Source: Actinomadura roseirufa
Lineage (GTDB): Bacteria > Actinomycetota > Actinomycetes > Streptosporangiales > Streptosporangiaceae
Direction of reading: 5' to 3'
Length of the DNA: 58,543 nucleotides
Assembly: GCF_900659635.1 (NCBI RefSeq)
Contig: NZ_CAACVB010000023.1
Span: 1 to 58,543 of the forward strand
A model generated the notes under the pieces. That model had not been told where the DNA came from, ran no database searches, and was given only the letters and a program-made list of their open reading frames with translations. This document shows, in pieces, positions 43,440-50,681 of the stretch. The position numbers were made by a program, and so were the translations under genes. Each line of letters begins with the position of its first letter. Position 1 is the stretch's first letter.

Positions 43440-44267
43440 TCAGCCGCCGTTGCCCTGGTAGGCGCGCGCCGAGCGGTACCAGATCAGGCGAGCGCCCAGA
43501 AAGGCGCACAGACCGATCGCGGGGGCGGCGTAGCCGAGGATGGACGTCATCGACGACCGGTGCTGCTCACCCAGGATGACGGAGGCGGGCAGGTACGCTA
43601 TGAACGCTATTGGCAGGACGCTGAGGAACAAGGCCCGCAGCACCAGCGGGAAGATGACCGTCGGATAGTTTCCGAAGGTCGCCATGAGTTCGTCGATCCA
43701 GGTCGAGAGGGTGAAGGTCTCCGACTGCCGAAAGGCGGCCGATGAGATGAGGAGCTGGATCGCCGCCTCAAGGAGAACCGCCCCGGCCACGGAGATCACC
43801 AGAAGGCAGACGCGTGGGGCCGTCCAGTCCAGCGGAACGGTGCTCGCGGCGACGCCGAAAAGGGTGGCGGCGACACAGAGGTCGCCGAGGGCGTTGACGT
43901 TGAACGAGTTGAGCAGCACCTGGGTGAGCAGCGGCAACGGCCTGGCGAGGAAGGCGTCGACGCGACCTTCCCGAATCATGACCGGAACGTACGTCACGTT
44001 GAGGAAGAAGCACACGTACAGGGCATGTGCCAACAGGCGGAAGCCGGTGATGAACAGTACTTCGGAACTGCTCCATCCGGCGAGCCCCGAGAATCGGGTC
44101 ACGAGCACCGTCATGAAGAGCAGGACGGACGCCTGCCACAGCACCCCGTTCAGAATGGCCAGCAGGAACTCGGTGCGGTATTCCAGGCGGGCGCGCAGGT
44201 TCAGGCCGGTGATACGCCGGACGATCTGAAGTCGTCGGCGGAATGCCCGTACGGAAATTTCGCTCAC
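43440..44267 (-). CDS. ABC-2 type exporter permease (second membrane subunit)
   Basis: A 275-residue membrane protein starting at a GTG that overlaps the stop of the preceding permease (GTGA) and follows GGGAGG. It has six hydrophobic segments: TEFLLAILNGVLWQASVLLFM, EVLFITGFRLLAHALYVCFFL, ALGDLCVAATLFGVAAS, VCLLVISVAGAVLLEAAIQLLI, VIFPLVLRALFLSVLPIAFIAYLPASVILG and ILGYAAPAIGLCAFLGARLIWY. MIREGRVDAFLARPLPLLTQVLLNSF is typical of the DUF990-like ABC-2 permeases. It works with the neighbouring permease and ATPase to export or flip a product. Last gene of the operon. Confidence 0.88.
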   Translation of the reverse strand: MSEISVRAFRRRLQIVRRITGLNLRARLEYRTEFLLAILNGVLWQASVLLFMTVLVTRFSGLAGWSSSEVLFITGFRLLAHALYVCFFLNVTYVPVMIREGRVDAFLARPLPLLTQVLLNSFNVNALGDLCVAATLFGVAASTVPLDWTAPRVCLLVISVAGAVLLEAAIQLLISSAAFRQSETFTLSTWIDELMATFGNYPTVIFPLVLRALFLSVLPIAFIAYLPASVILGEQHRSSMTSILGYAAPAIGLCAFLGARLIWYRSARAYQGNGG

Positions 44268-45073
44268 CCTCCCTGGACGTCGACCCGCCGGATGGCGTGC
44301 CGCCAGAGGAAAGAGGTCATCGCGTACAGGAGACAGCACCACAGGGTCTGGATGCCCAGCTGTACGAGGGCCTCGGCGGCCGGGATCCGGCCCACATAGA
44401 TCGAAACCGGCACATTGATCGTGCCCTGGAAGGGGAGCCACTGGTTCAGCGTGAGGAACCAGCCCGGGAAGAACCACAGTGGGACGAACGCGCCCGACAG
44501 CAGATCACTGCTGAAGGAGTAGACGCGGAGCGCGTTCGTGTTGGCGGTGGTCCAGAAGCACAACAGGTCGATGCCCAGCATGAGCTGGTGCGCGATGACC
44601 TGTCCCAGGAGCAGGCTGACGGCGGCGAGGGCGGCCACTCGCGCGTCCGGCGGCGGTGAGATCAGACCCGCCGCCAGCGCGATGCCGTACCCGGCGAGCG
44701 ACCAGGTCCCCCAGTAGAGGATCTCGCCCAGCGACTTGAGCAGGTAGTGGCGCCGCGGTCCGAGCGGCCGGAGGAACCAGTAGATGATCCGCCCGTCTCG
44801 GACGAGGGCCCAGAGGGACTCCCGGGAATGCAGCCGCGAGCCCCACCGGATCCGCTGCACGAGCAGCGCGAGAACGACGTACGTCACCGCCTGCCGGACG
44901 TCCAGACCGGCGCTGACCTCCGTGGTCGCGTACACGGCCCGCCAGAGGGTGCAGACGAGGCCGACCTGCAGCACGGCCATCAGCAGCGCCGTGACGACTC
45001 CGCTGCGCCGGGTCAGTTCACTGAGCGCGGGGACGGTCAGGAGGCGGCGCGTACGCGCGGCGTGGATCGCCAT
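44264..45073 (-). CDS. ABC-2 type exporter permease (first membrane subunit)
   Basis: A 269-residue, six-segment membrane protein of the same ABC-2/DUF990-like type: GVVTALLMAVLQVGLVCTLWRAVYA, AVTYVVLALLVQRIRWG, DGRIIYWFLRPLGPRRHYLLKSLGEILYWGTWSLAGYGIALAAG, VAALAAVSLLLGQVIAHQLMLGIDLLCFW and FVPLWFFPGWFL. The DGRI...FLRPLG string parallels the EGRVDAFLARPLP string of its partner, so the two are paralogous halves of a heterodimer. It starts 6 bases after the ATPase stop. Confidence 0.88.
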   Translation of the reverse strand: MAIHAARTRRLLTVPALSELTRRSGVVTALLMAVLQVGLVCTLWRAVYATTEVSAGLDVRQAVTYVVLALLVQRIRWGSRLHSRESLWALVRDGRIIYWFLRPLGPRRHYLLKSLGEILYWGTWSLAGYGIALAAGLISPPPDARVAALAAVSLLLGQVIAHQLMLGIDLLCFWTTANTNALRVYSFSSDLLSGAFVPLWFFPGWFLTLNQWLPFQGTINVPVSIYVGRIPAAEALVQLGIQTLWCCLLYAMTSFLWRHAIRRVDVQGG

Positions 45074-45079
45074 GGCCGG

Positions 45080-46105
45080 TCACGCACCGGCCCTTGCGAC
45101 GGCCGGTGACCCGCCTCGGTAGACGTCCCTGATCAGCGCTTCGACGCTGCTCTCCTCCACCCGCAGGTCCGTGACGGGCGCGCGGGACACCACCTGCTGG
45201 ACGACGCGCCCGTGCGGCACGCCCGGCGCGGGGACCAGGGTGGCGCGCAGTTCGGTGCGCTCGACGACGACGGCGCCGTCGATCTCCAGGTGACCGACCG
45301 GTTCGGCGAAGGCGACCCGGACCGTCACCCCGTCGTCGCGCGCCGCCCGCAGGGCTTCGAGCGTGCCGTCGAAGACGACGCGCCCATGGTCGATCAGGAG
45401 CAGCCGGTCGCAGAGTTGCGCGATGTCGGCGGTGTCGTGGGTGGTGAGCAGGACGGTCCGGCCTCGCACCGTGGCCTGGTACCGAAGAAAATCCCGAACC
45501 TGCTCCTTCACCATCACGTCCATTCCGATGGTCGGCTCATCGAGGAAGACGATCCGCGGATCGTGCAGCAGAGCCGCGGCCAGGTCGCATCGGACGCGCT
45601 GGCCGAGGGACAGGTGGCGCACCGGCGTGTTCCAGAACTCCGCGAGCGCAAGAACATCGTCGAATTCGCGGAGCCGGCGCCGGTAGTCGCTCTCGGAGAT
45701 CGCGTAGATGTCCCGGAGAATGTTCAAGGACTCCCGGGCGGGCAGGTCCCACCAGAGTTGGGTCCGCTGCCCGAAGACCACCCCGATCTCCTGGGCGAGC
45801 CGCCCGCGTTCGGCGTGCGGAACCCGCCCGTTGACGTGCACCGCCCCCGAACTCGGTACGACTATTCCGGTGAGCATCTTCACCAAGGTCGACTTCCCGG
45901 CGCCGTTCGGGCCCAGCAGCCCGACCAGCTCACCGGGCTCGACCCGGAACGAGACGCCGTTTATCACCGTGCGCGATTCGCGAGCCGGCCGGACGAGAGA
46001 TCGCAGAGCCCCGAGAAGGCCGCTCTTCCGTGTGGTGACGGTGAAGCTCCTGCCGAGCTCCTCGGCGTGGATCGCCGGTCCGGAGTCCTCTTGCATCTTG
46101 GTCAC
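45080..46105 (-). CDS. ABC-2 exporter ATP-binding protein
   Basis: A 341-residue ATPase. Walker A GPNGAGKST, the QRTQLWWDLPARESLNILRDIYAI segment typical of this ABC-2 subgroup, signature LSLGQRVRCDLAAALLHDP, Walker B IVFLDEPTIGMD and switch His (LLTTHDTADI). A ~100-residue C-terminal extension (TVRVAFAEPVGHLEIDGAVV onward) is usual for exporter ATPases of this group. The GTG at 46105 overlaps the deacetylase stop. It powers the two-permease exporter encoded next, which likely exports the product of this operon. Confidence 0.92.
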   Translation of the reverse strand: MTKMQEDSGPAIHAEELGRSFTVTTRKSGLLGALRSLVRPARESRTVINGVSFRVEPGELVGLLGPNGAGKSTLVKMLTGIVVPSSGAVHVNGRVPHAERGRLAQEIGVVFGQRTQLWWDLPARESLNILRDIYAISESDYRRRLREFDDVLALAEFWNTPVRHLSLGQRVRCDLAAALLHDPRIVFLDEPTIGMDVMVKEQVRDFLRYQATVRGRTVLLTTHDTADIAQLCDRLLLIDHGRVVFDGTLEALRAARDDGVTVRVAFAEPVGHLEIDGAVVVERTELRATLVPAPGVPHGRVVQQVVSRAPVTDLRVEESSVEALIRDVYRGGSPAVARAGA

Positions 46106-46872
46106 CTCAGCGTTCCAAGGGGAAGCCGCCATGCGACCTCGTACCGCAGGAAGGCGTCCCAACGAAGCGGGTTGCCGGGACCGAGCCGCAGCGAAGGGAG
46201 CTGCGACTCGTAAGCGAGTGCGGCGCGCTCCTTGCTTCTCCGCATCTCGGTGTCGAGCGGGAATACCCCGGCTTCCAGGGATTCCGGATCCAGCCCGCAG
46301 GCGGACAGTTCCTGGTCGAACCAGAATCCGAGGTCGAGGTAGGCGGAATCGGGTCGTCCCGTGACCCAGGACGGCCAGCCGAAGCGCAGGCTATAGGGGA
46401 TGTCCGCGTAGAGGAACAGCTCAGGCGAGATGTTCCGTCCGCGGATCGCGGCGATGACCGCGTCGCGGGTGGCCACGTGGTCGACATGGCCGCCTATCCC
46501 GGCCGGCGCCCATATCTCCGCCGCCCCGTCCACGTACGGGCCGAGGGCGGCGGCGAGCCGCTCTTGGTCCAGAGGCGCGCGGCGGTACTGCTCGTCGAGT
46601 TCGCTCAGCCTCCGAACCCGGCAGCTCATGGCCGCCATGGCGCGTTCGTCCTCGGCGAGGCGCGCGGCGAACCGGCTCGCCGACGAACGGGCACCGGTGA
46701 GCCGGTCGTAGGCGGTCAGGCCGACGTCCTCGGGCGGCGGGCCGGCGAAGACCGTGACGACCTGAGTGTCCGGCTCCATCAGCCGGATCGACGCCGACAG
46801 GGCCGCGTCGTCCAGGTGGGGGGAGAACACGACCCGCCGAGGCCCGGCGCCCGCCCCCGGGGCATGGGGCAT
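46102..46872 (-). CDS. PIG-L family deacetylase (LmbE/MshB-like)
   Basis: About 256 residues from the ATG at 46872, which follows GGAG; an ATG at 46911 overlapping the glycosyltransferase stop is the alternative. The zinc site is intact: SPHLDDAALS (His-x-Asp-Asp) and GIGGHVDHVATRDAV (second His pair). These enzymes remove N-acetyl groups from GlcNAc-like sugars (MshB, BtrD) or cleave mycothiol-type amides. Lying directly after a glycosyltransferase, it could deacetylate the sugar that enzyme attaches, as in mycothiol assembly. The C-terminal third (LDLGFWFDQELSACGLDPESLEAG) is longer than in minimal members. Confidence 0.88.
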   Translation of the reverse strand: MPHAPGAGAGPRRVVFSPHLDDAALSASIRLMEPDTQVVTVFAGPPPEDVGLTAYDRLTGARSSASRFAARLAEDERAMAAMSCRVRRLSELDEQYRRAPLDQERLAAALGPYVDGAAEIWAPAGIGGHVDHVATRDAVIAAIRGRNISPELFLYADIPYSLRFGWPSWVTGRPDSAYLDLGFWFDQELSACGLDPESLEAGVFPLDTEMRRSKERAALAYESQLPSLRLGPGNPLRWDAFLRYEVAWRLPLGTLR

Positions 46873-46903
46873 CGTTCTCCGTTCCCCGGTGGGCGGCCTC
46901 GGC

Positions 46904-48088
46904 TCATCCATGGGCGATGACGCCGATCGTCGCGTCCGCAGGCCAGCTCAGCGCGGCGATCTCCCCGCGCGCGACCACGCCCCGCGCGGACATCTCCGGC
47001 CTGCCGTGGTCGAGATGCAGCAGATCATCGTCATAGCGGTCCACCGAGGAGACCGTGTGCAGCCGGAGCATGAAGTCGATGTCCTCACCGCCCCAGCCGA
47101 CGAACCGCTCGTCGAAGCCGCCGACCTGGCGGAAGATATCGGCCCGAAGCCAAATGCAGGCGCCCATGGTCCGGCGCAGCAGGAAACCTCGGAGCGATTC
47201 GAGGTCGAAGCCGGGCTCGCCGCGCGCACAACGCGCCTGAATCACCGAGCCGCTCGATTGCGCATCCAGGTAGAGCGCGTCCCGATAGGGCAGGTGCACC
47301 TGCCGGCCGGAGTGCTGGAACCGTTCCAGATTGCGCTCGATGAAAGAGCGATCGACGATGCAGTCGGCGTCGAGCACGCACAGGATCTCCGCTCGGCAGC
47401 CGGCGTTGACCACACCGACGTTGATCGCCCAGGATTTGTTGAAGGCACCGGCGTCCTGAGCGAACAGGTAAATGTCCGAATGCTCGCGCAGCACGTCGCC
47501 CCAGCGCGGCCGGGTGTCCGCCTCGACGACCACGATTCGGTACGATGCCCGGTCGCAGGACTGGTCGTGAAGCGACTGCAGACAGGCCAGGAGGTTCCGG
47601 AGTCTGCGTTTGTCGGGGTGGTCGTCGCGGAACGGGATCACGACCAGGAGCGGAACGTCCCCGGCCGGCCTCGTCCGGTCGGTCAAGGGCCGTCCGATCG
47701 ACCGTCGATATGAGGGCCGAGGGGAGGCCGGTGAATATTTGCCGCCGATGTGGTATCCGATCCTCGACTTCGAGTCGGCCTTCCAGGCGGCGTCGATCAT
47801 TCGTGCGTACCGGCCGTCCCGGTCGTCGCCGGACAGCCTGTCCGTGAGCAGCCGGACGAAGGCACGGTACGCCTTCGCGTCGCGCGGATCGGCCATGGCC
47901 GCCATTCCCAGCGACCGCACCGATGCGTCGGGCAGCCTTCGGAGTTCGGTGGCCACCCGTTCGTGCAACCGTCCGGACTTGAGCCAGTGCCTGCTCACCG
48001 TGCGCGCCTCCGGCGACCCGGTGAGGGCCAGGCTGTCGGCGACGGTCCCGGCGAGGACGGTGACGCCCGGAGCGTGAGCCGCGATCAT
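46904..48088 (-). CDS. Glycosyltransferase with GT2-like catalytic domain and unknown N-terminal domain
   Basis: A 394-residue protein. Residues ~145-394 are a GT-A fold: LLVVIPFRDDHPDKRRLRNLLACLQSLHDQ, the metal/nucleotide motif D240-A-D242 (ILCVLDADCIVDRSF), and GGFDERFVGWGGEDIDFMLRL, the ED(Y/I) acceptor motif seen in polypeptide GalNAc-transferase/chondroitin-synthase-like C-termini. Residues 1-140 resemble nothing I know; they are Arg-rich and helical. The DAD motif implies a nucleotide-sugar, metal-dependent inverting or retaining transfer. The ATG overlaps the aldolase stop (ATGA). The acceptor could be the operon's small peptide or a small molecule. Confidence 0.85.
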   Translation of the reverse strand: MIAAHAPGVTVLAGTVADSLALTGSPEARTVSRHWLKSGRLHERVATELRRLPDASVRSLGMAAMADPRDAKAYRAFVRLLTDRLSGDDRDGRYARMIDAAWKADSKSRIGYHIGGKYSPASPRPSYRRSIGRPLTDRTRPAGDVPLLVVIPFRDDHPDKRRLRNLLACLQSLHDQSCDRASYRIVVVEADTRPRWGDVLREHSDIYLFAQDAGAFNKSWAINVGVVNAGCRAEILCVLDADCIVDRSFIERNLERFQHSGRQVHLPYRDALYLDAQSSGSVIQARCARGEPGFDLESLRGFLLRRTMGACIWLRADIFRQVGGFDERFVGWGGEDIDFMLRLHTVSSVDRYDDDLLHLDHGRPEMSARGVVARGEIAALSWPADATIGVIAHG

Positions 48089-48768
48089 CGCGGCTCCGTC
48101 CGGCCGGTCTCCTCCAGCGGCACGTAGTTGCGCGCGAAGAGATCCACCGCCTCCACGGTCTTCGGATGCGCGGCCAGCGGCTCCAGGTAACGCAGCGGCA
48201 GCGTGGTGATGTGCGCTCCCGCGCGGGCGAACACCGGAACGTCGAACGACCGCCGCAGGCTCGCGGCGATCAGTTCGCCGCCCTGCTTCTCCACCAGGGG
48301 GGCCGCCTCCGCGATGACCGTGGCCGGGTCGAGCCCCGCGTCGCTCATCTTGCCGCAGAAGAGCGAGACATAACGAGCCCCCGCCGAAGCCGCGATGAGC
48401 GACTGGCTCACCGTGACGCATGCGGTGCAGTTGACCGGGACACCGTCGCCGGCCAGCCGGCTGATGACCGGCAGCAGTTCCCAGCTGCAGGGAATTTTGA
48501 TGACCAATTGCTTGTAGGCCACCTCATCGATGATTCGCCGGGCCTGGTACTCGATGTCGCCGGGATCATGCGCCATGACCTGGACGCTGATCGGCAGCTC
48601 CAGGTCCCGTTGTTCGACCAGCCGCACGATTCGCTGTATGTGGTGAAGCGGCCGCCCAGCCGCCTGTTCGCTTATCTGCGTGGGGTTGGTGGTGATGCCC
48701 CGGGCGAGCCCGCGTTCCAGGACCGCGCCGATCTCGTGGAGATCGCTGCCGTCGAAGAAGATCTTCAT
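48085..48768 (-). CDS. Transaldolase / fructose-6-phosphate-aldolase family protein
   Basis: A 227-residue TIM-barrel class I aldolase of the short FSA/TalC type: MKIFFDGSDLHEIGAVLERGLARGITTNPTQISE at the start and the Schiff-base lysine Lys91 in QLVIKIPCSWELLP. Housekeeping transaldolases are ~370 residues in actinobacteria, so this is a pathway-dedicated paralogue. In the family these enzymes transfer or add C3 units to sugar aldehydes, so a sugar-building role is plausible. It starts 17 bases after the small unknown protein and overlaps the glycosyltransferase start. Confidence 0.9.
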   Translation of the reverse strand: MKIFFDGSDLHEIGAVLERGLARGITTNPTQISEQAAGRPLHHIQRIVRLVEQRDLELPISVQVMAHDPGDIEYQARRIIDEVAYKQLVIKIPCSWELLPVISRLAGDGVPVNCTACVTVSQSLIAASAGARYVSLFCGKMSDAGLDPATVIAEAAPLVEKQGGELIAASLRRSFDVPVFARAGAHITTLPLRYLEPLAAHPKTVEAVDLFARNYVPLEETGRTEPR

Positions 48769-48785
48769 GAATGCTCCTCGGACCG

Positions 48786-49100
48786 TCAGGTGAGTCGAGT
48801 GGATGCTTCGCTGCCGACGCTGACCAACGCGTCTTCGGTGATGCCCGAACAATTCGCCCAGGAGGACCCGTCCAGTGCTCGCAGGCAGATCTGCCATGCC
48901 CGCAGCGTCGCCTGCACGAGCCCGGGAAGCCTGACGAAAACGGCCACCGCTATCTCGCGATCGGAAGTCTGGACTCGCAGGTGCTCCAGGGCGTCGTCGG
49001 CGCACGCCGCCGCCTGGAAGGCCGCCGTGACGGCGGTGATCTCCAGGGCGTCCGGAGAAAGGCCGTCCCGCAACTCGAGCCGGACGATGATCATATGCAC
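48786..49100 (-). CDS. Small unknown protein in peptide/glycosyl operon
   Basis: A 104-residue protein starting at GTG 49100 after GGAGAG (a Met two codons later is possible). The sequence is protein-like: MIIVRLELRDGLSPDALEITAVTAAFQAAACADDALEHLRVQT, then SDREIAVAVFVRLPGLVQATLRAWQICLRAL. It suggests an alternating beta-alpha sandwich with a hydrophobic helix, and three or four Cys residues. No family was recognised. It lies 23 bases after the 20-codon ORF and 17 before the aldolase, so it is part of the same transcript and may be a peptide-binding or accessory protein. Confidence 0.7.
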   Translation of the reverse strand: MHMIIVRLELRDGLSPDALEITAVTAAFQAAACADDALEHLRVQTSDREIAVAVFVRLPGLVQATLRAWQICLRALDGSSWANCSGITEDALVSVGSEASTRLT

Positions 49101-49123
49101 GGGGTGCTCTCCAGTAACGTGGT

Positions 49124-49186
49124 TCAGCCCCAGGAAAAGCCACCGCTGGAGAACGCGAGTCTTTCAGAGTCCTGCACGATGCACAT
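49124..49186 (-). CDS. 20-residue peptide ORF heading the operon (candidate RiPP precursor or leader peptide)
   Basis: The minus strand encodes MCIVQDSERLAFSSGGFSWG followed by TGA. A purine-rich GAGAGAGG lies 7-8 bases before the ATG, a good ribosome-binding site. The stop is 23 bases before the next GTG, matching the tight spacing of the whole operon. The peptide has a charged N-terminal half and a Ser/Gly/aromatic C-terminal half (SSGGFSWG), a division reminiscent of leader and core. No known precursor family was recognised; it lacks the FxSxx-COOH ending and no radical SAM, lanthionine or YcaO enzyme is nearby. It could instead be a translational leader. Conservation in related operons would decide. 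Confidence 0.55.
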   Translation of the reverse strand: MCIVQDSERLAFSSGGFSWG

Positions 49187-49493
49187 CGGGTCGCCTCTCT
49201 CTTCGGCGGCGGCGAATTCATTGATCCGCGCCGGTTCGTCAAGAGTCCCCCGGCACGAGACCCCGTGTCACCTGGTCTCCGCTGGCACAAAGAGCCTTGG
49301 CAGGAATGGTCCTCGGCGTCCGGGCGCCGCGCGGCGCACCATCAGCGACCGCGCCGATTTGGCCTGCCGTTGCCAGGCCGGAAGTTGCCAGGCGCTTTCC
49401 CGAGGGAGCCGGTACGGAGCGCCTTGCCTGCCACGGGCCGGGCGACGATAATCAGATGATCTTCAACGGAACCGGACTCGGAGGAGACGGGGC
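49187..49493. promoter_or_regulatory. Divergent promoter region with repeated GTTGCCAGGC motif
   Basis: A 307-base region between the 20-codon ORF and the TrmB/LuxR regulator. Plus-strand promoter for the regulator: TTGCCT (49424-49429), 17 bases, GATAAT (49447-49452). Direct repeats of GTTGCCAGGC at 49369-49378 and 49384-49393 are 15 bases apart; the first forms part of a dyad (GGCCTG...CAGGCC, 49361-49379). On the minus strand a TTGACG (49237-49242) is a possible -35 for the peptide operon. The repeats are candidate sites for the adjacent regulator. Confidence 0.5.
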
Positions 49494-50486
49494 ATGCTCA
49501 ATGCTCTTGGTCTGGAGAGGTCGACCGAAACCGTTTACCGATTACTGCTCGAGCATCCCTCGTGGGGACTGGACGAGCTCGCCGGGCATCTGGGCTGGGA
49601 CGCGCCGCGAACCCGCATCGCGTTGGACGCCCTGGCCGACCTGCATCTCCTGAGCAAGTCCGCCGACGTCCCTGGAACGCTCCGGGTGGTCAGCCCGAGG
49701 GTCGCCCTGGTCTCCCTGCTCGCCAGGGAGGAGGCCGAGCTCGCCACGCGACAGCGGGTGATCGACGTCACGAGGTCGGCCGTACGCGACCTGGTCGACC
49801 GGTACGGCCACGACAGCCACGACCTCGAAACCGTCGAGCGGATCGAGGGGCTGGACGCCGTGCGGGGGCGCTTGGCCGAGCTGGCCGAACGCGCCGAACG
49901 CGAGTGCCTCTCCTTTCTGCCGGGTGGGCCGCCCGACACGGAGACGATGCAGGCCAGCGGCCCGCTCGACGAGGAGGCGCTGGCACGCGGGGTGCTCATC
50001 CGCAGCATCTACCAGGAGAGCTTCCGCAACGATCCGGCCTGCCTGCGCTACGTGCGGCGGCTCGCCCTGCTCGGCGGCGAGACCCGGACCGTGCCATCCC
50101 TCCCGACGCTGCTGGTGATCGTCGATCGGGAGAGCGCCCTCGTGCCGCTGGATCCCGAGGACGGACGGCGGGGCGCGCTCCTCCTCCGGGGCCCGGGGCT
50201 GGTGACTCCCCTCGCCATGCTCTTTGAGAAGTTCTGGCAGGACGCGACGCCGTGGGAGAGCAGACCCGCCGCCGACGGCAATGGCGTTTCTCCCCAGGAA
50301 CGAGAACTACTCGGGCTCCTGGCGAGTGGCCATACCGATGAGTCCGCCAGCAGGGTGCTCGGCGTGTCCGTCCGAACGGCGCGGCGCATGATGTCGGACC
50401 TCATGGACCGCCTGGGCGCCCAGAGCCGTTTCGAGGCCGGTGTACGAGCCACCCAGCGCGGATGGCTGACCGGCCTGGCGGGGTAG
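49494..50486 (+). CDS. TrmB-like / LuxR-type helix-turn-helix regulator
   Basis: A 330-residue regulator. The N-terminal winged helix is TrmB-like (STETVYRLLLEHPSWGLDELAGHLGWDAPRTRIALDALADLHLLSKS), the middle is a helical sensor segment (DLVDRYGHDSHDLETVERIEGLDAVRGRLAELAERAERECLSF) and the C-terminus is a LuxR/GerE HTH (VSPQERELLGLLASGHTDESASRVLGVSVRTARRMMSDLMDRLGAQSRFEAGVRA). This architecture is common among actinobacterial regulators of secondary-metabolite genes. GGAGGA precedes the ATG. It is divergent from the peptide/glycosyltransferase operon and is its likely regulator. Confidence 0.9.
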   Translation: MLNALGLERSTETVYRLLLEHPSWGLDELAGHLGWDAPRTRIALDALADLHLLSKSADVPGTLRVVSPRVALVSLLAREEAELATRQRVIDVTRSAVRDLVDRYGHDSHDLETVERIEGLDAVRGRLAELAERAERECLSFLPGGPPDTETMQASGPLDEEALARGVLIRSIYQESFRNDPACLRYVRRLALLGGETRTVPSLPTLLVIVDRESALVPLDPEDGRRGALLLRGPGLVTPLAMLFEKFWQDATPWESRPAADGNGVSPQERELLGLLASGHTDESASRVLGVSVRTARRMMSDLMDRLGAQSRFEAGVRATQRGWLTGLAG

Positions 50487-50631
50487 CCGGGGTGCACCCG
50501 CACCGAGCGCTGGACGAGGGCGCCCGACCTGGTCGGTCTGCCCGCTGACCTGGACGAACGCCTTGACCTCCTCGCCTCGCGGGCCGCATCGCCTCATCAC
50601 ACGCATCACCGGATCACCCGAAGCGAAGGAA

Positions 50632-50673
50632 GGCCCGGCGCCTTCGCCGGCGTGGCGCTCAAGGGGCCGGGCC
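50632..50673. terminator. Possible terminator between convergent regulator and NmrA-like genes
   Basis: GGCCCGGC (50632-50639) can pair with GCCGGGCC (50666-50673) over a 26-base loop, just beyond the NmrA-like stop at 50682. Stem is short, so support is weak. Confidence 0.3.
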
Positions 50674-50681
50674 CTGCCGGT

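Noticed and set aside
46873..46911. ATG at 46911 as the PIG-L start
   Set aside because: It overlaps the glycosyltransferase stop but has no ribosome-binding site; the ATG at 46872 has GGAG and places the HxDD motif at the usual distance from the start. Kept only as an alternative.
49124..49186. Assignment of the 20-residue peptide to the FxSxx-COOH radical-SAM RiPP family
   Set aside because: The last five residues are GFSWG, so Phe is not at the required position, and no radical SAM or Fxs-type gene is nearby.
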